A stretch of DNA of 64,000 nucleotides from Mesorhizobium sp. M1B.F.Ca.ET.045.04.1.1 (GCF_003952465.1 NZ_CP034448.1:6549001-6613000); one strand, 5' to 3'. Positions 45,590-55,068 are shown, numbered from the stretch's first letter. Made by a program: numbers and translations. The notes: generated by a model from the letters alone, not told the origin.

Positions 45590-45756
45590 CCTTCGCGCCC
45601 CCTCTGTCCTGCCGGACATCTCCCCATTTGGGGGAGATTAGCAGCTTGGGCGCTCCGCTCCTCCTGCGACGTTGAAAAATAGCGAAGACCGCGATGACGG
45701 CTAATCTCCCTTTGTGGGGGAGATGTCCGGCAGGACGGCTGGGGGCGCTGTCCCGC
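45590..45756. repeat. large inverted repeat of two hairpin units
   Basis: The left arm (45590-45645) and right arm (45697-45756) are inverted copies about 50 bases long, each with its own TCTCCCC hairpin, around the segment 45646-45696. It fills most of the 339-base gene-free stretch 45566-45904 between the DUF427 and COG4091 genes; I see no other signal there. Confidence 0.8.
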
Positions 45757-45904
45757 CGACGATTCCGCGTTGCTGCGAGCGCTCGTCCGCCGGTTTCATT
45801 CCTGCGCAACTTTCCGAAATGCCGGTTGAAATATTTTTCAAATAGAAATAGGAATGTTCAAACGATTACGGCGCGGCGGCGCGCCAAGGACCGGAGGAAG
45901 CGAC

Positions 45905-47227
45905 ATGTCCCATCCGCAATTCGCAGCGGAACTCCTGCAGCGCGCTGAAAAACAGGGGCCGATCACCATCGGGCTCGCCGGCGCCGGGCAGATGGGGACG
46001 GATATCGTCGTCCAGGTCGCGCTGATGCCGGGCATGCGCATCGGCGCCATTTCCGAGGTCCGGCCGCAGGCGGCGATCGACGCGGCACTTCTTGCCGGCC
46101 ATGACCGCTCCAACATCGTGCAGGCGCCCAATGCGGCGGCAATCGACCGCGCCATCGAGGCCGGCAAGATCGCGGTGACCGAGGACCTGCATGCGCTCGC
46201 CGCCGCCGGCCGCATCGACGTCATCATCGACGCCACCGGCAATCCCAACATCGGCACGCTGTTCGCGCTCGAAGTGATGAAGAACGGCAAGCATATCGTC
46301 ATGCTCAATGTCGAGGCCGACATAACCATCGGCCGCTTCCTCAAGGAGGAAGCACGCAAGGCCGGCGTGGTCTACACCGGGGCTGCCGGCGACGAGCCCG
46401 CCTGTACGCTGGAGATCATCGGCTTTGCCAAGAGCCTCGGCTTCAACATCGTGGCCGCCGGCAAGGGCAAGAACAATCCGCTGAACATCGACGCGGTGCC
46501 CGCCGATTACGAGAAGGAGGCCAACGAGCGCAACATGAATGCGCGCATGCTGGTCGAATTCGTCGACGGCTCGAAGACGGCGATCGAGATGGTGGCGATC
46601 GCCAACGCCACGGGCCTGGTGCCCGACGTGCCCGGCATGCACGGCCCGACAGCGACGCTCGAGGAACTGGCAAGCGTGCTCTGCCCGCGCGAGGATGGCG
46701 GGGTGCTGTACCGCAAGGGCGTGGTCGATTATTCGATCGGCAAGGGTGTCGCGCCCGGCGTGTTCTGCATCATCGAAACGAAGCATCCGCGCGTGCTGGA
46801 GCGCATGATCGACCTCAAGGTCGGCAAGGGCCCCTATTTCACGATCTTCCGCCCCTATCACCTCACCAGCCTCGAAGTGCCACTGTCGGCAGCGCGCGCG
46901 GTGGTCTACAAGCGCGCCGACATGGAGCCGCTCGACCATCCGGTGGCCGAGGCAGTGGCGGTTGCCAAGACCAATCTCGGCACCGGACAGTCGCTCGGCA
47001 TGATCGGCGAGAACGACTATCGCGGCTTCGCCATGACCTGGGAGGATGCGCGTGCCAAGGGCGCGCTGCCGCTCGGGCTTGCGGAACGCGCCAAGGTGGT
47101 GAAGCCGGTCAAGGCCGGCGATTTCCTGACCTATGAAAATTGTGTACCCGACGATTCGATGGTGATAACCCAGATCCGCCGTCGTCTCGACCAGTCGGAC
47201 GGACGGTTCGTAACCAACGCGGCCTAA
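45905..47227 (+). CDS. COG4091 NAD(P)-binding protein with C-terminal SAF domain
   Basis: A 440-residue homoserine-dehydrogenase-like protein of unknown reaction. The Rossmann motif ITIGLAGAGQMGTDIVVQVA is at about 20-39, then VIIDATGNPNIGTLFALEVM, the central AGKGKNNPLNIDAVP block, and a C-terminal SAF-like domain (AGDFLTYENCVPDDSMVITQ). Family members are often next to sugar kinases and sugar importers. The ATG at 45905 has GGAGGA upstream. The next gene, an FGGY kinase, begins 31 bases later. A dehydrogenase acting on a branched or unusual sugar derivative is plausible, but this is inference. Confidence 0.85.
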   Translation: MSHPQFAAELLQRAEKQGPITIGLAGAGQMGTDIVVQVALMPGMRIGAISEVRPQAAIDAALLAGHDRSNIVQAPNAAAIDRAIEAGKIAVTEDLHALAAAGRIDVIIDATGNPNIGTLFALEVMKNGKHIVMLNVEADITIGRFLKEEARKAGVVYTGAAGDEPACTLEIIGFAKSLGFNIVAAGKGKNNPLNIDAVPADYEKEANERNMNARMLVEFVDGSKTAIEMVAIANATGLVPDVPGMHGPTATLEELASVLCPREDGGVLYRKGVVDYSIGKGVAPGVFCIIETKHPRVLERMIDLKVGKGPYFTIFRPYHLTSLEVPLSAARAVVYKRADMEPLDHPVAEAVAVAKTNLGTGQSLGMIGENDYRGFAMTWEDARAKGALPLGLAERAKVVKPVKAGDFLTYENCVPDDSMVITQIRRRLDQSDGRFVTNAA

Positions 47228-47258
47228 AGCGCGTCGCGCTGCAACGGATCCTCGCCTG

Positions 47259-48743
47259 ATGGACGATGTCGTAATCGGGATCGACGCCTCGACGACGGCC
47301 GTGAAGGCGATCGCTTTCGCGCGCGACGGCGCGGAGCTTTTCCAGGCGCGCGAGACCTATCCGCTTTCCAATCCGGCGCCCGGCCATTTCGAGCAGGATG
47401 CCGAGCATTGGTGGACGGCGCTGACATCGGCGCTGAAACAGGTCGCCGACAAGGTCGGCTCGACGCGCGTGAAGGCGATTTCGATCGCCCACCAGCGCGA
47501 GAGCTTCACGCTGATCGACAGCGTCGGCAAGCCGCTCATCCCCGCCATCCTTTGGTTGGACGAACGAGCCCGCCGCCAGGTGGCGCGGCTTTCGGCCGAG
47601 CTCGGCCGCGAGGCGATCCGCGACTGGAGCGGCAAGCCGCCGGACCCGACGCCCGCGGTTTATGCCCTGGCCTGGCTGATGGAGCACAAGCCGCAGGCGC
47701 TCGCGCAGGCGGCAGCGGTGGTCGACGTCCACGCTTTCTTCGTCCACCGGCTCACGGGCCGGCTTGTCACCAGCACGGCCAGCGCCGATCCGCTCGGCCT
47801 GCTCGACATCGCTCACGGCAGTTGGCATCCGCGACTGGTCGAGGCGGCAGGCCTGAGGCCGGAGCAGTTGCCGGAGCTCTCTGCCCCCGGCGCGGTCTGC
47901 GGCCGGCTTTCGGAAGACATCGGGGCGGCGTTGGGCCTGAAGGCCGGCACGCCGGTCGTGGCCGGCGCCGGCGACGGCCAGGCGATGGGCCTCGGCATGG
48001 GAGTCTACGGTCCCGGCAGAAGCTATCTGTCGCTGGGCTCGGGCGTCGTCAGCGGCAACTATTCCGGCACGGTCACGACTTCGGATGCGTTCCGCACGCT
48101 GGTTTCGCCGACCGGCTCCGGCTTCATGCTGGAAACCGTGCTGCGCTCCGGCATGCAGCTTGTCGACTGGATCGTGCGCACCACCGGTTCGCCTTCGGCC
48201 GCAGTGCTGGAAAAGGCGGCGATGACGGTTGCTCCGGGCAGCGACGGCCTGCTCGTCATGCCCTATTGGGCCGGCGTCATGAGCCCCTATTGGGACGGCG
48301 CGGCGCGCGGCGCGATTGTCGGCCTGTCGCTCGACCATGAGCCGAAGCATCTCTTCCGCGCCGTGCTGGAAGGCATCGCGCTGGAGCAGGCGATCGCCAC
48401 CGACGCGATGGAGGAACAGACCGGCAAGGCCGGCGCGATGATCGCGGCCGGCGGCGGCACCAATTCGACGCTCCTGATGCAGATCATGGCGAGCGTGCTC
48501 GAGCGGCCGCTCTTCGTCTCGCCGGTCAACGAGGCGGCCGCACTTGGCGCCGCCATGCTGGCGGCCTCGGCAATCGGCTGGTTCGCGTCGCCGGAAGACG
48601 CGGCAAAGGCGATGGCGGCACAACCGGCAAGACAGGTCGACCCGGTCGAGGCGTTGGTGCCGACCTACCGCGCCCGCAAGGCGATCTACCGTGACCTCTA
48701 CCACGCGACGCGCGACATCCACACGCGGCTGAGCGAGGCCTGA
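47259..48743 (+). CDS. FGGY-family carbohydrate kinase
   Basis: A 494-residue ATP-dependent sugar kinase. The N-terminal phosphate motif is VVIGIDASTTAVKAIAF, the substrate-region blocks are AISIAHQRESFTLID and PAILWLDERARRQV, then the ATP-binding GAGDGQAMGLGMGVYG and the C-terminal AGGGTNSTLLMQIMASVLERP. It is nearest to the xylulokinase-like branch; the actual sugar is not clear. It follows the COG4091 gene and is probably cotranscribed. A fragment of a palindromic repeat (47225-47250) lies just before it. Confidence 0.88.
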   Translation: MDDVVIGIDASTTAVKAIAFARDGAELFQARETYPLSNPAPGHFEQDAEHWWTALTSALKQVADKVGSTRVKAISIAHQRESFTLIDSVGKPLIPAILWLDERARRQVARLSAELGREAIRDWSGKPPDPTPAVYALAWLMEHKPQALAQAAAVVDVHAFFVHRLTGRLVTSTASADPLGLLDIAHGSWHPRLVEAAGLRPEQLPELSAPGAVCGRLSEDIGAALGLKAGTPVVAGAGDGQAMGLGMGVYGPGRSYLSLGSGVVSGNYSGTVTTSDAFRTLVSPTGSGFMLETVLRSGMQLVDWIVRTTGSPSAAVLEKAAMTVAPGSDGLLVMPYWAGVMSPYWDGAARGAIVGLSLDHEPKHLFRAVLEGIALEQAIATDAMEEQTGKAGAMIAAGGGTNSTLLMQIMASVLERPLFVSPVNEAAALGAAMLAASAIGWFASPEDAAKAMAAQPARQVDPVEALVPTYRARKAIYRDLYHATRDIHTRLSEA

Positions 48744-48817
48744 TTTCTATGTGAACCAACGCATTTTGCGCCCTGCCCCGCTGATGCTAGGTTCCGGCGC
48801 GCGGCGGACGATTGCAC

Positions 48818-49396
48818 ATGAAAATAAGAATTCATCATGCAGCCCTGACCTTGACTGTCGCCTTGGCGACGACGCCGGCGCTTGCCGGCGACAAGCCGGC
48901 GTTCGAGCTTGCGCTCGACATCGACCAGGACGGCACAATGGACCGCGCCGTGGTGATGCAGGACGATGGTGCCCCGGCCGATCTCTACATCTATCTGGCG
49001 AGGGAAAAGCCCGATCCCTCGCGAAAGCCCGACTTCGTCAAGAAGGCGCTGACCGAGGACCGGATCCTCGATCTCGAAGCCAAGGGCAAGGGATCCCTGG
49101 CGATCACCTCCTGCTTCGGCTGCGGCGCCATCAAATCGACGGAAGACACGCTGATCTTCGTCCATCGCCGCGGCCAATTCCTGGTCGGCGGCTACCGCCG
49201 CTACTGGGACTGGAACATCCACAAATCCGACGGGACCGTCGAGACGACGGTTGGTGACTGCGACATCAATTACCTCACCGGAAAGGGCAAAGCTTCCAAG
49301 GATTTGGAGGACGGCAAGCCGGTCAAGGGCAGCTTCAAGCCCGTGCCGCTCAAGGACTGGTCATACGAGAAGCGCCCCGAGGCCTGCGACTTCTAG
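48818..49396 (+). CDS. exported protein of unknown function
   Basis: A 192-residue protein with a signal peptide (HHAALTLTVALATTPALAG) and cleavage near ALA-GD. The mature part begins ELALDIDQDGTMDRAVVM, whose D-x-D-x-D-x-x-x-D pattern resembles a calcium-binding FG-GAP loop. It contains two close cysteine pairs (TSCFGCG and a C-terminal Cys). I do not recognise the family further. It lies at the end of the kinase side, convergent with the SorC gene. Confidence 0.7.
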   Translation: MKIRIHHAALTLTVALATTPALAGDKPAFELALDIDQDGTMDRAVVMQDDGAPADLYIYLAREKPDPSRKPDFVKKALTEDRILDLEAKGKGSLAITSCFGCGAIKSTEDTLIFVHRRGQFLVGGYRRYWDWNIHKSDGTVETTVGDCDINYLTGKGKASKDLEDGKPVKGSFKPVPLKDWSYEKRPEACDF

Positions 49397-49405
49397 CCGG
49401 CCGGT

Positions 49406-50368
49406 CTACCGGCCGAGCAGCCCCTTGGCGGCGCCCTCATCGGTGATCAGCACCGAAACCTTCGTGTTGGCGAGCGCCGCGCGCATGACGGCGATCTTCT
49501 CCTGCCCGCCCGAAACCAGGATGATGGTGGGAATGTCGGAGAGATCCCCTAGCGGATAGGCGCAAACGCGGCGGTTGACCTCGTGATCCACCGTGCGGCC
49601 CTCGGCGTCGATGAAGTGGCAGAGGATATCGCCGACCGCGCCCGCCGCCTGCAGTTCCTCGAGCTCGCTTGGCTTGATGAAGCCGTAATTGGCGATCGGG
49701 CTGTCGCTGGAGAAGGAGCCGACGCTCAGCACGGCGATGTTGGCGCGCCGCGCCCTAAAGACGACGTCCTGGACGCTGCGCTGGCTCATGAAGGCATCGC
49801 GCTGCTCGGGCCTGTCGGCATAGACCGGCACAGGCAGCAGATAGCATTCGGCGCCGATCTTTTCGGCGAACTCCCAGGCGCTCTCGGTCGGGTTGAGCGG
49901 CTGCGCATGGGTGAGGCCGCCGAGCATCGAGACCACCGTCGTCCTGGCGATCGGCCGTCTGGGCAATTCGTTGATGGCGAATTTCAGCGTCCTGCCCCAG
50001 CCGAGCGCAATGACGTCGCCGGGATTGACGTTGTCGGCGAGATAGGCGGCGGCGGCGTGGCCGATCAGCAGCGGCGTGTTGCTGCGGTCGGCGGCAGACG
50101 GCACGACCACGGCCTGGCTGAGGCCGAAGCGCTGCTTCAGGCTTTCCTCCAATTGCACGCATTCGACGACGCTGTCGCGGATGCGGAACTGGACCACGCC
50201 CTCCTCGCGCGCGGCCGACAGGATGCGATGCACCTTGATGCGGCCGACACCGAGGATCTCCGAGATCCGCTCCTGCGTCAGGCCTTCGACATAATAGTGC
50301 CAGGCGGCGCGGGCCTTGAGCTCGGCATCCGGGAAGCGCGAGGCCTTCTCGTTCTCGATCACCGCCAT
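49406..50368 (-). CDS. SorC-family (DeoR-like) regulator of the carbohydrate locus
   Basis: A 320-residue regulator. The N-terminal helix-turn-helix RAAWHYYVEGLTQERISEIL then GRIKVHRILSAAREEG matches EryD/SorC-type proteins, and the C-terminal sugar-binding domain includes VIALGWGRTLKFAINELP and LITDEGAAKGLL. The ATG at 50368 has GGAGG upstream; the longer frame is unsupported. It is divergent from the importer genes starting at 50583, with an operator-like dyad between them, and probably responds to a phosphorylated sugar. Confidence 0.9.
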   Translation of the reverse strand: MAVIENEKASRFPDAELKARAAWHYYVEGLTQERISEILGVGRIKVHRILSAAREEGVVQFRIRDSVVECVQLEESLKQRFGLSQAVVVPSAADRSNTPLLIGHAAAAYLADNVNPGDVIALGWGRTLKFAINELPRRPIARTTVVSMLGGLTHAQPLNPTESAWEFAEKIGAECYLLPVPVYADRPEQRDAFMSQRSVQDVVFRARRANIAVLSVGSFSSDSPIANYGFIKPSELEELQAAGAVGDILCHFIDAEGRTVDHEVNRRVCAYPLGDLSDIPTIILVSGGQEKIAVMRAALANTKVSVLITDEGAAKGLLGR

Positions 50369-50452
50369 CCTTATGCCTCCCGCATGTGCTGGGCTTTCCC
50401 TATGGCAAACCGTCGGTTCGTGCAAACCGGCCGCCGAAAGCGTCGGCGGCAC

Positions 50453-50514
50453 TTGACAATTTTCTGATGAACGTTTTAGCTGAACAAAATTGCATATCAA
50501 AGATAAATTGTTCA
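50453..50514 (+). promoter_or_regulatory. promoter and candidate SorC operator of the importer operon
   Basis: TTGACA (50453-50458), 17 bases, and TTAGCT (50476-50481) make a plausible sigma70 promoter. Immediately downstream lies a dyad TGAACAAA ... ATTGTTCA (50481-50514). Confidence 0.55.
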
Positions 50515-50582
50515 CAAGGGAGGTGCCTGGTGAACAAGAGCAGCCGGCGGGCCATCGCCGGCTCGCTGACGGAGGAGACGAA

Positions 50583-51596
50583 GTGGCCGTGAGCAACGAG
50601 ACGAGCGAGTTGAAGGCTGGCACCGGCGCCGCGCAGGCGGCTTCCGGCGCGAAGCTTTCGGCTCTGTTTGCCGGAACGATGGGACCGCTGATCGGCCTGG
50701 CGCTTCTTTGCCTGGCGCTGGCGCTGACCACCGATACCTTCCTGACCTTACGCAACATCCTGAACGTGCTCGACCAGGTGACCGTGCTCGGCATCATGGC
50801 GATCGGCATGACGCTGGTCATCCTGATCGGCGGCATCGACCTTTCGGTCGGCTCGGTGCTGGCGCTGGCCTCGATGGTGATGGGCTACGTCGCCTATCCC
50901 GACTATCTCAATCTCGGCGTCCCGGTGGGCATCGCCGCCGCGCTCGTCGTCGCCGCCCTCTGCGGCCTGGTCTCGGGCCTGCTGGTGACGGTGACGAAGC
51001 TGCCGCCCTTCATCGCGACACTGGCCATGATGTCGGTGGCGCGCGGCCTCGCCAACATGATCACCGACGGCTCGCAGATCGTCGGCTTTCCCGACTGGTT
51101 CACGAATCTTTCGATCGTCCGCCATTTCGGCTTCTTGTCGGTCACCGTCGGGCTGATGATCGTGCTGGCGATCATCTTCGCCATCTTCCTCAACTATCGC
51201 GCCACCGGCCGCAGCCTCTACGCGATCGGCGGCAGCGCCGAGGTGGCCCGCCTTTCCGGCATCCCGGTGAAGTCGCTGACCAACTGGGTCTATGCGATCT
51301 GCGGCCTGCTGGCGGGGCTCGCCGGCATCGTGCTCGCCGCTCGGCTCGATTCCGTGCAGCCTAGTTCGGGCGTCGGCTACGAGCTCGACACAATCGCGGC
51401 GGTGGTGATCGGCGGCGCCAGCCTTTCGGGCGGTATCGGCTCGATCGGCGGCACGGCGATCGGCGTCCTCATCATCGGTGTGCTGCGCAACGGGCTCAAC
51501 CTGCTCGGCGTCTCGCCCTTCATCCAGCAGGTGGTGATCGGCGTGGTGATCGCGCTGGCGGTCGCCACCGACACCTGGCGTCGCCGCAGGCAATAG
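50583..51596 (+). CDS. ribose-type ABC transporter permease
   Basis: A 337-residue RbsC-type membrane subunit. GGIDLSVGSVLALASMVMG is near residue 85, KLPPFIATLAMMSVARGLAN near 145, and IGGSAEVARLSGIPV near 220, with VVIGGASLSGGIGSIGGTAIG near 285. The start is GTG at 50583 with GGAGGA six bases upstream; the ATG-started frame from 50490 runs through the promoter region and is rejected. It is the first gene of the operon permease, binding protein, ATPase, SDR, SDR. Confidence 0.9.
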   Translation: MAVSNETSELKAGTGAAQAASGAKLSALFAGTMGPLIGLALLCLALALTTDTFLTLRNILNVLDQVTVLGIMAIGMTLVILIGGIDLSVGSVLALASMVMGYVAYPDYLNLGVPVGIAAALVVAALCGLVSGLLVTVTKLPPFIATLAMMSVARGLANMITDGSQIVGFPDWFTNLSIVRHFGFLSVTVGLMIVLAIIFAIFLNYRATGRSLYAIGGSAEVARLSGIPVKSLTNWVYAICGLLAGLAGIVLAARLDSVQPSSGVGYELDTIAAVVIGGASLSGGIGSIGGTAIGVLIIGVLRNGLNLLGVSPFIQQVVIGVVIALAVATDTWRRRRQ

Positions 51597-51599
51597 GGA

Positions 51600-51621
51600 T
51601 TCGCCCGGATGTCCGGGCGAA
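51600..51621. repeat. hairpin between permease and binding-protein genes
   Basis: TTCGCCCGGA and TCCGGGCGAA form a perfect 10-bp inverted repeat with a two-base centre, four bases after the permease stop. There is no T-run, so mRNA stabilisation or processing is more likely than termination. Confidence 0.6.
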
Positions 51622-51710
51622 ACGGATCGGTCGATCCGAGACTGGGACTGTCCGGCCGGAGGCGCCGCGATGCGCAGGCGGGACAGATCGAACACCAACG
51701 GAGGAAAAAC

Positions 51711-52649
51711 ATGCTGACCAAACGTTCACTGCTGCTTGCGGCCGCGGCCATCGTCCCGCTGCTCGGCCTGTCCGACGCCGCTTCGGCCAAGGACGCCAAG
51801 AAGCTCGGGCTGGCCGTCGCCAATCTGCAGGCGGATTTCTTCAACCAGATCAAGCAGTCGGTCGAAGCTTACGCCAAGGAGAAGGGCATCGAGGTCATCA
51901 CCGTCGACGCCAAGGGCGACTCGGCAACGCAGGTCAGCCAGGTACAGGATCTCGTCACGCAGAACATCGACGCTTTGATCTACATCCCGGCCGGCGCCAC
52001 CGCCGCGACCGTGCCGACCAAGACCGCGAAGGCCGCCGGCATCCCGGTGGTCAATGTCGACCGCAATGCCGACGGCGCGCCCGGCGACACCTTCATCGCC
52101 ACCGACAGCGTCAACTCCGCCAAGGGCGTGTGCGACTACATCGCCAAGCAGGCCGGCGGCAAGGGCGAGATGGTGATCATCCATGGCCAGAAGGGCACGA
52201 CGCCGGAAGTCGACCGCTCCAAGGGCTGCGGCGAAGCGCTGAAGGCCTATCCGGACATCAAGGTGGTCGGTGAGCTCTGGAGCGACCAGTGGCACCAGGA
52301 CGAGGGCTTCAAGCTGGCGCAGGACCTGCTGCAGGCCCATCCGAATGTCTCGATCATCTTCGGCCAGGCCGATGCGCTGGCGCTGGGCGCAGCGCAGGCG
52401 GTCAAGGTCGCCAATCCCGACCACAAGATCTGGATCGCCGGCTTCGACGGCGACGTGGCGGCGCTGAAGGCGCTGAAGGACGGCGTGTTCGACGTGACCG
52501 CGACGCAGCAGACCCAGGGCATGGGCCGGCTCGCCGTCGATTCGGCGGTCAAGCTGGTGGCCGGCGACAAGCTGGCAGCCGACCAGCTGCAGGACGCAAC
52601 GCTGACCACCAAGGACAATGTCGCCCAGTTCATCGAGAAACATCCTTGA
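51711..52649 (+). CDS. ribose-type ABC transporter substrate-binding protein
   Basis: A 312-residue periplasmic protein (Peripla_BP_4). The signal peptide SLLLAAAAIVPLLGLSDAAS is cleaved before AKDAKK. The mature start LGLAVANLQADFFNQIKQSV, DALIYIPAGATAATVPT, and GFDGDVAALKALKDG are typical of ribose-like binding proteins. The ATG at 51711 has GGAGGAAAAAC directly upstream. It lies between the permease and ATPase genes, after a hairpin. Confidence 0.92.
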   Translation: MLTKRSLLLAAAAIVPLLGLSDAASAKDAKKLGLAVANLQADFFNQIKQSVEAYAKEKGIEVITVDAKGDSATQVSQVQDLVTQNIDALIYIPAGATAATVPTKTAKAAGIPVVNVDRNADGAPGDTFIATDSVNSAKGVCDYIAKQAGGKGEMVIIHGQKGTTPEVDRSKGCGEALKAYPDIKVVGELWSDQWHQDEGFKLAQDLLQAHPNVSIIFGQADALALGAAQAVKVANPDHKIWIAGFDGDVAALKALKDGVFDVTATQQTQGMGRLAVDSAVKLVAGDKLAADQLQDATLTTKDNVAQFIEKHP

Positions 52650-52678
52650 GGGCTGGCTGAGACCTGAAGAGCGCCACG

Positions 52679-54187
52679 ATGTCCCTTGATCCTCACACTG
52701 GCGAGAGCCCGCACAACGGGCTCTTCGTCAACGGCCTCTGCAAAAGCTACGGACCGGTCCAGGTCCTGGCCGATGCGAGCTTCGAGGTGCGGCCGGGCGA
52801 GGTCGTGGCGCTGCTCGGCGAGAACGGCGCCGGCAAGTCGACGGTGTCCAACATCATCGCCGGCTCGACCAAGCCCGATGCCGGCACCATCATCTGGCGG
52901 GGGAAGCCCTATTTCCCCGCCAATCCCGCGGCGGCCATCGAGGCCGGCGTCGGCATGATCCATCAGGAATTGAAGCTGCTGCCGGACCTTTCGGTGGCGG
53001 AGAATGTCTATGTCGGGCGCTTGCCGATGCGCGGCGGTCGCATCGACCGCGCGACCATGAATGCGAAAGCCTCGGCGCAGCTGAAGCGCCTCGGTCTCGA
53101 CGTTTCGCCCGAGCGCAAGGTACGAACGCTGCGCGTCGCCGCCCAGCAACAGGTCGAGATCGCCAAGGCGCTGACGCTGAACGCGGAGCTTTTGATCCTC
53201 GACGAGCCGACCGCGGCCCTTGGCGGCGAGGAGACGGAACTGCTCTTCAAGCAGATACGCAAGCTGAAGGCCGAAGGCATGTCCTTCATCTATATCAGCC
53301 ACCGCCTGGACGAGATCGCGCAGATCGCCGACCGCGTCGTGGTGATGCGCGACGGGCGTATCGTCGCCCGGCACGAGCGCGCCGACATCCCGGTGCGCAC
53401 CGTGGTCGAGCAAATGGTTGGGCGCAGCGTCGAGCGCATGTTCCCGAAGCTGTCGCCGCCCGGCGACCAGACGCTCCTCGAGGTCGAGGGCCTGTCGTCG
53501 CCCGAGCGCAGCTTCAACGACGTTTCCTTCGCGGTGAAATCTGGCGAAGTCTTCGGCATCGCCGGACTGATCGGCGCCGGCCGCACCGAACTGGTGCGGG
53601 CGATCGCCGGCGCCGATCCGATCTCTTCCGGCGCGATGCGCGTCGCGGGCCAGCCGGTGCATCTCAGCGGACCGGCGGCGGCGATCAAGGCCGGCGTCGT
53701 TCTGGTGCCGGAAGACCGCAAGGAACAGGGCGTGGTGCTCGAACAGACGATCGGCGAGAACCTCGCCATCGGCAATTTCGATCATGTCGCGCCCAAGGGC
53801 TGGGTGTTTCCCAAAGCGGTGCAGAGATTCGCCGAGGCCGGCATTTCGAGGCTTGGCGTCAAGGGCAGGCCGAACCAGGCCGTCTCAAAGCTTTCCGGCG
53901 GCAACCAGCAGAAGGTGGTCATCGCCAAATGGGTGTCGCGGCCGCCCAAGGTGTTCATCCTCGACGAGCCGACGCGCGGCATCGATGTCGGCGCCCGCGC
54001 CGCGATCTACGACGTGATTGCCGACCTCGCCCGCTCCGGCATGGCGGTGGTGGTGGTGAGCTCGGATCTGGAGGAAGTGCTGGGGCTTTCGCACCGCGTG
54101 CTGGTGCTGAGCCGCGGCCGCCAGCGCGGCATCCTCGATCGCGAAGAGGCAAGCAATATCGCCGTAATGGAGCTCGCCACGAGCTGA
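52679..54187 (+). CDS. ribose-type double ABC ATPase (RbsA/XylG-like) with a degenerate N-terminal signature
   Basis: A 502-residue protein with two nucleotide-binding domains. Domain 1: Walker A GENGAGKST near 47, Walker B LLILDEPTAALG. Its signature position reads LRVAAQQQVEIAKAL, where family members have LSVGQQQ. Domain 2: SGGNQQKVVIAKW with a normal signature and ILDEPTRGIDVGARA, but its Walker A position reads IGAGRTELVRAI, as is usual for RbsA-type proteins. So one composite ATP site may be altered. It starts 29 bases after the binding-protein gene. Confidence 0.9.
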   Translation: MSLDPHTGESPHNGLFVNGLCKSYGPVQVLADASFEVRPGEVVALLGENGAGKSTVSNIIAGSTKPDAGTIIWRGKPYFPANPAAAIEAGVGMIHQELKLLPDLSVAENVYVGRLPMRGGRIDRATMNAKASAQLKRLGLDVSPERKVRTLRVAAQQQVEIAKALTLNAELLILDEPTAALGGEETELLFKQIRKLKAEGMSFIYISHRLDEIAQIADRVVVMRDGRIVARHERADIPVRTVVEQMVGRSVERMFPKLSPPGDQTLLEVEGLSSPERSFNDVSFAVKSGEVFGIAGLIGAGRTELVRAIAGADPISSGAMRVAGQPVHLSGPAAAIKAGVVLVPEDRKEQGVVLEQTIGENLAIGNFDHVAPKGWVFPKAVQRFAEAGISRLGVKGRPNQAVSKLSGGNQQKVVIAKWVSRPPKVFILDEPTRGIDVGARAAIYDVIADLARSGMAVVVVSSDLEEVLGLSHRVLVLSRGRQRGILDREEASNIAVMELATS

Positions 54188-54246
54188 GGCACGGCGGATG
54201 GGAACAAAGCGCAGCAGGTGATACCCTCCCAGGCACCGGACCGCGC

Positions 54247-54277
54247 GGGGCGCCAGCAGGACTGGCGCCCCTTCTTT
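54247..54277 (+). terminator. hairpin between the ATPase and SDR genes
   Basis: GGGGCGCCAG, five bases, CTGGCGCCCC, then TTCTTTC. It could terminate part of the transcripts before the dehydrogenase genes; the ribosome-binding site GGAGAGGG follows shortly after. Confidence 0.55.
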
Positions 54278-54294
54278 CAGGGAGAGGGAAAGAG

Positions 54295-55059
54295 ATGAAA
54301 CTGTTCGATCTACATGGCGACGTAGCGCTGGTGACAGGCGCCGGCAGCGGCATCGGCCAGGCGATCGCCATCGGACTGGCGGAGGCCGGCGCCGATATCG
54401 CCTGCTTCGGGCACAGCTCGAAAGGCGGACTGGAAGAGACGGCCGGCAAGATCAGCGCGCTCGGCCGCAAGGCGCTGGTGCTGACCGGCACGGTGACGTC
54501 CGAAAGCGATCTCGCGGCGGCAATTGAAAGCGTTGAAAAGGAACTCGGCGCGTTGACGATCGCCGTCAACAATGCCGGCGTCGCAGGGGCCGAGCCCGCC
54601 GAGACGCTGCCGATGGAGAAGTGGCAGAAGATCTACGACGTCAATGTCAGCGGCGTGTTTCTGTCCTGCCAGGCAGAGGCGCGCGTCATGCTGCCTCGCC
54701 GCAAGGGCTCGATCGTCAACATCGCCTCGATGTCGGGCTCGATCGTCAATCGCGGCCTGACGCAGGCGCACTACAATTCCTCCAAGGCGGCGGTGATCCA
54801 TATGTCGAAGAGCCTCGCCATGGAATGGGCCGATCGCGGCCTGCGCGTCAATGTCGTCAGCCCCGGCTACACGCTGACGCCGATGAACAAGCGGCCGGAA
54901 GTCGCCGAGCAGGTCAAGATCTTCGAGCGCGACACGCCGATGGGCCGCATGGCGACGCCGGAGGAAATGATCGGGCCGACCGTGTTCCTGGCCAGCCGGG
55001 CCGCAAGTTTCGTCACCGGCATCGACCTGATCGTCGATGGCGGCTTCGTCTGCTGGTAG
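54295..55059 (+). CDS. short-chain dehydrogenase/reductase
   Basis: A 254-residue classical SDR. NAD(P) motif TGAGSGIG near residue 15, NNAG near 90, the catalytic serine in NIASMSGS, and YNSSK holding the catalytic Tyr and Lys near 155-160; PGYTLTPMNKRPE follows. Such enzymes interconvert sugar or polyol alcohols and ketones. It is ten bases ahead of a second SDR and downstream of the importer, so it likely acts on the imported sugar or polyol. Confidence 0.9.
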   Translation: MKLFDLHGDVALVTGAGSGIGQAIAIGLAEAGADIACFGHSSKGGLEETAGKISALGRKALVLTGTVTSESDLAAAIESVEKELGALTIAVNNAGVAGAEPAETLPMEKWQKIYDVNVSGVFLSCQAEARVMLPRRKGSIVNIASMSGSIVNRGLTQAHYNSSKAAVIHMSKSLAMEWADRGLRVNVVSPGYTLTPMNKRPEVAEQVKIFERDTPMGRMATPEEMIGPTVFLASRAASFVTGIDLIVDGGFVCW

Positions 55060-55068
55060 GGAGAAAAA

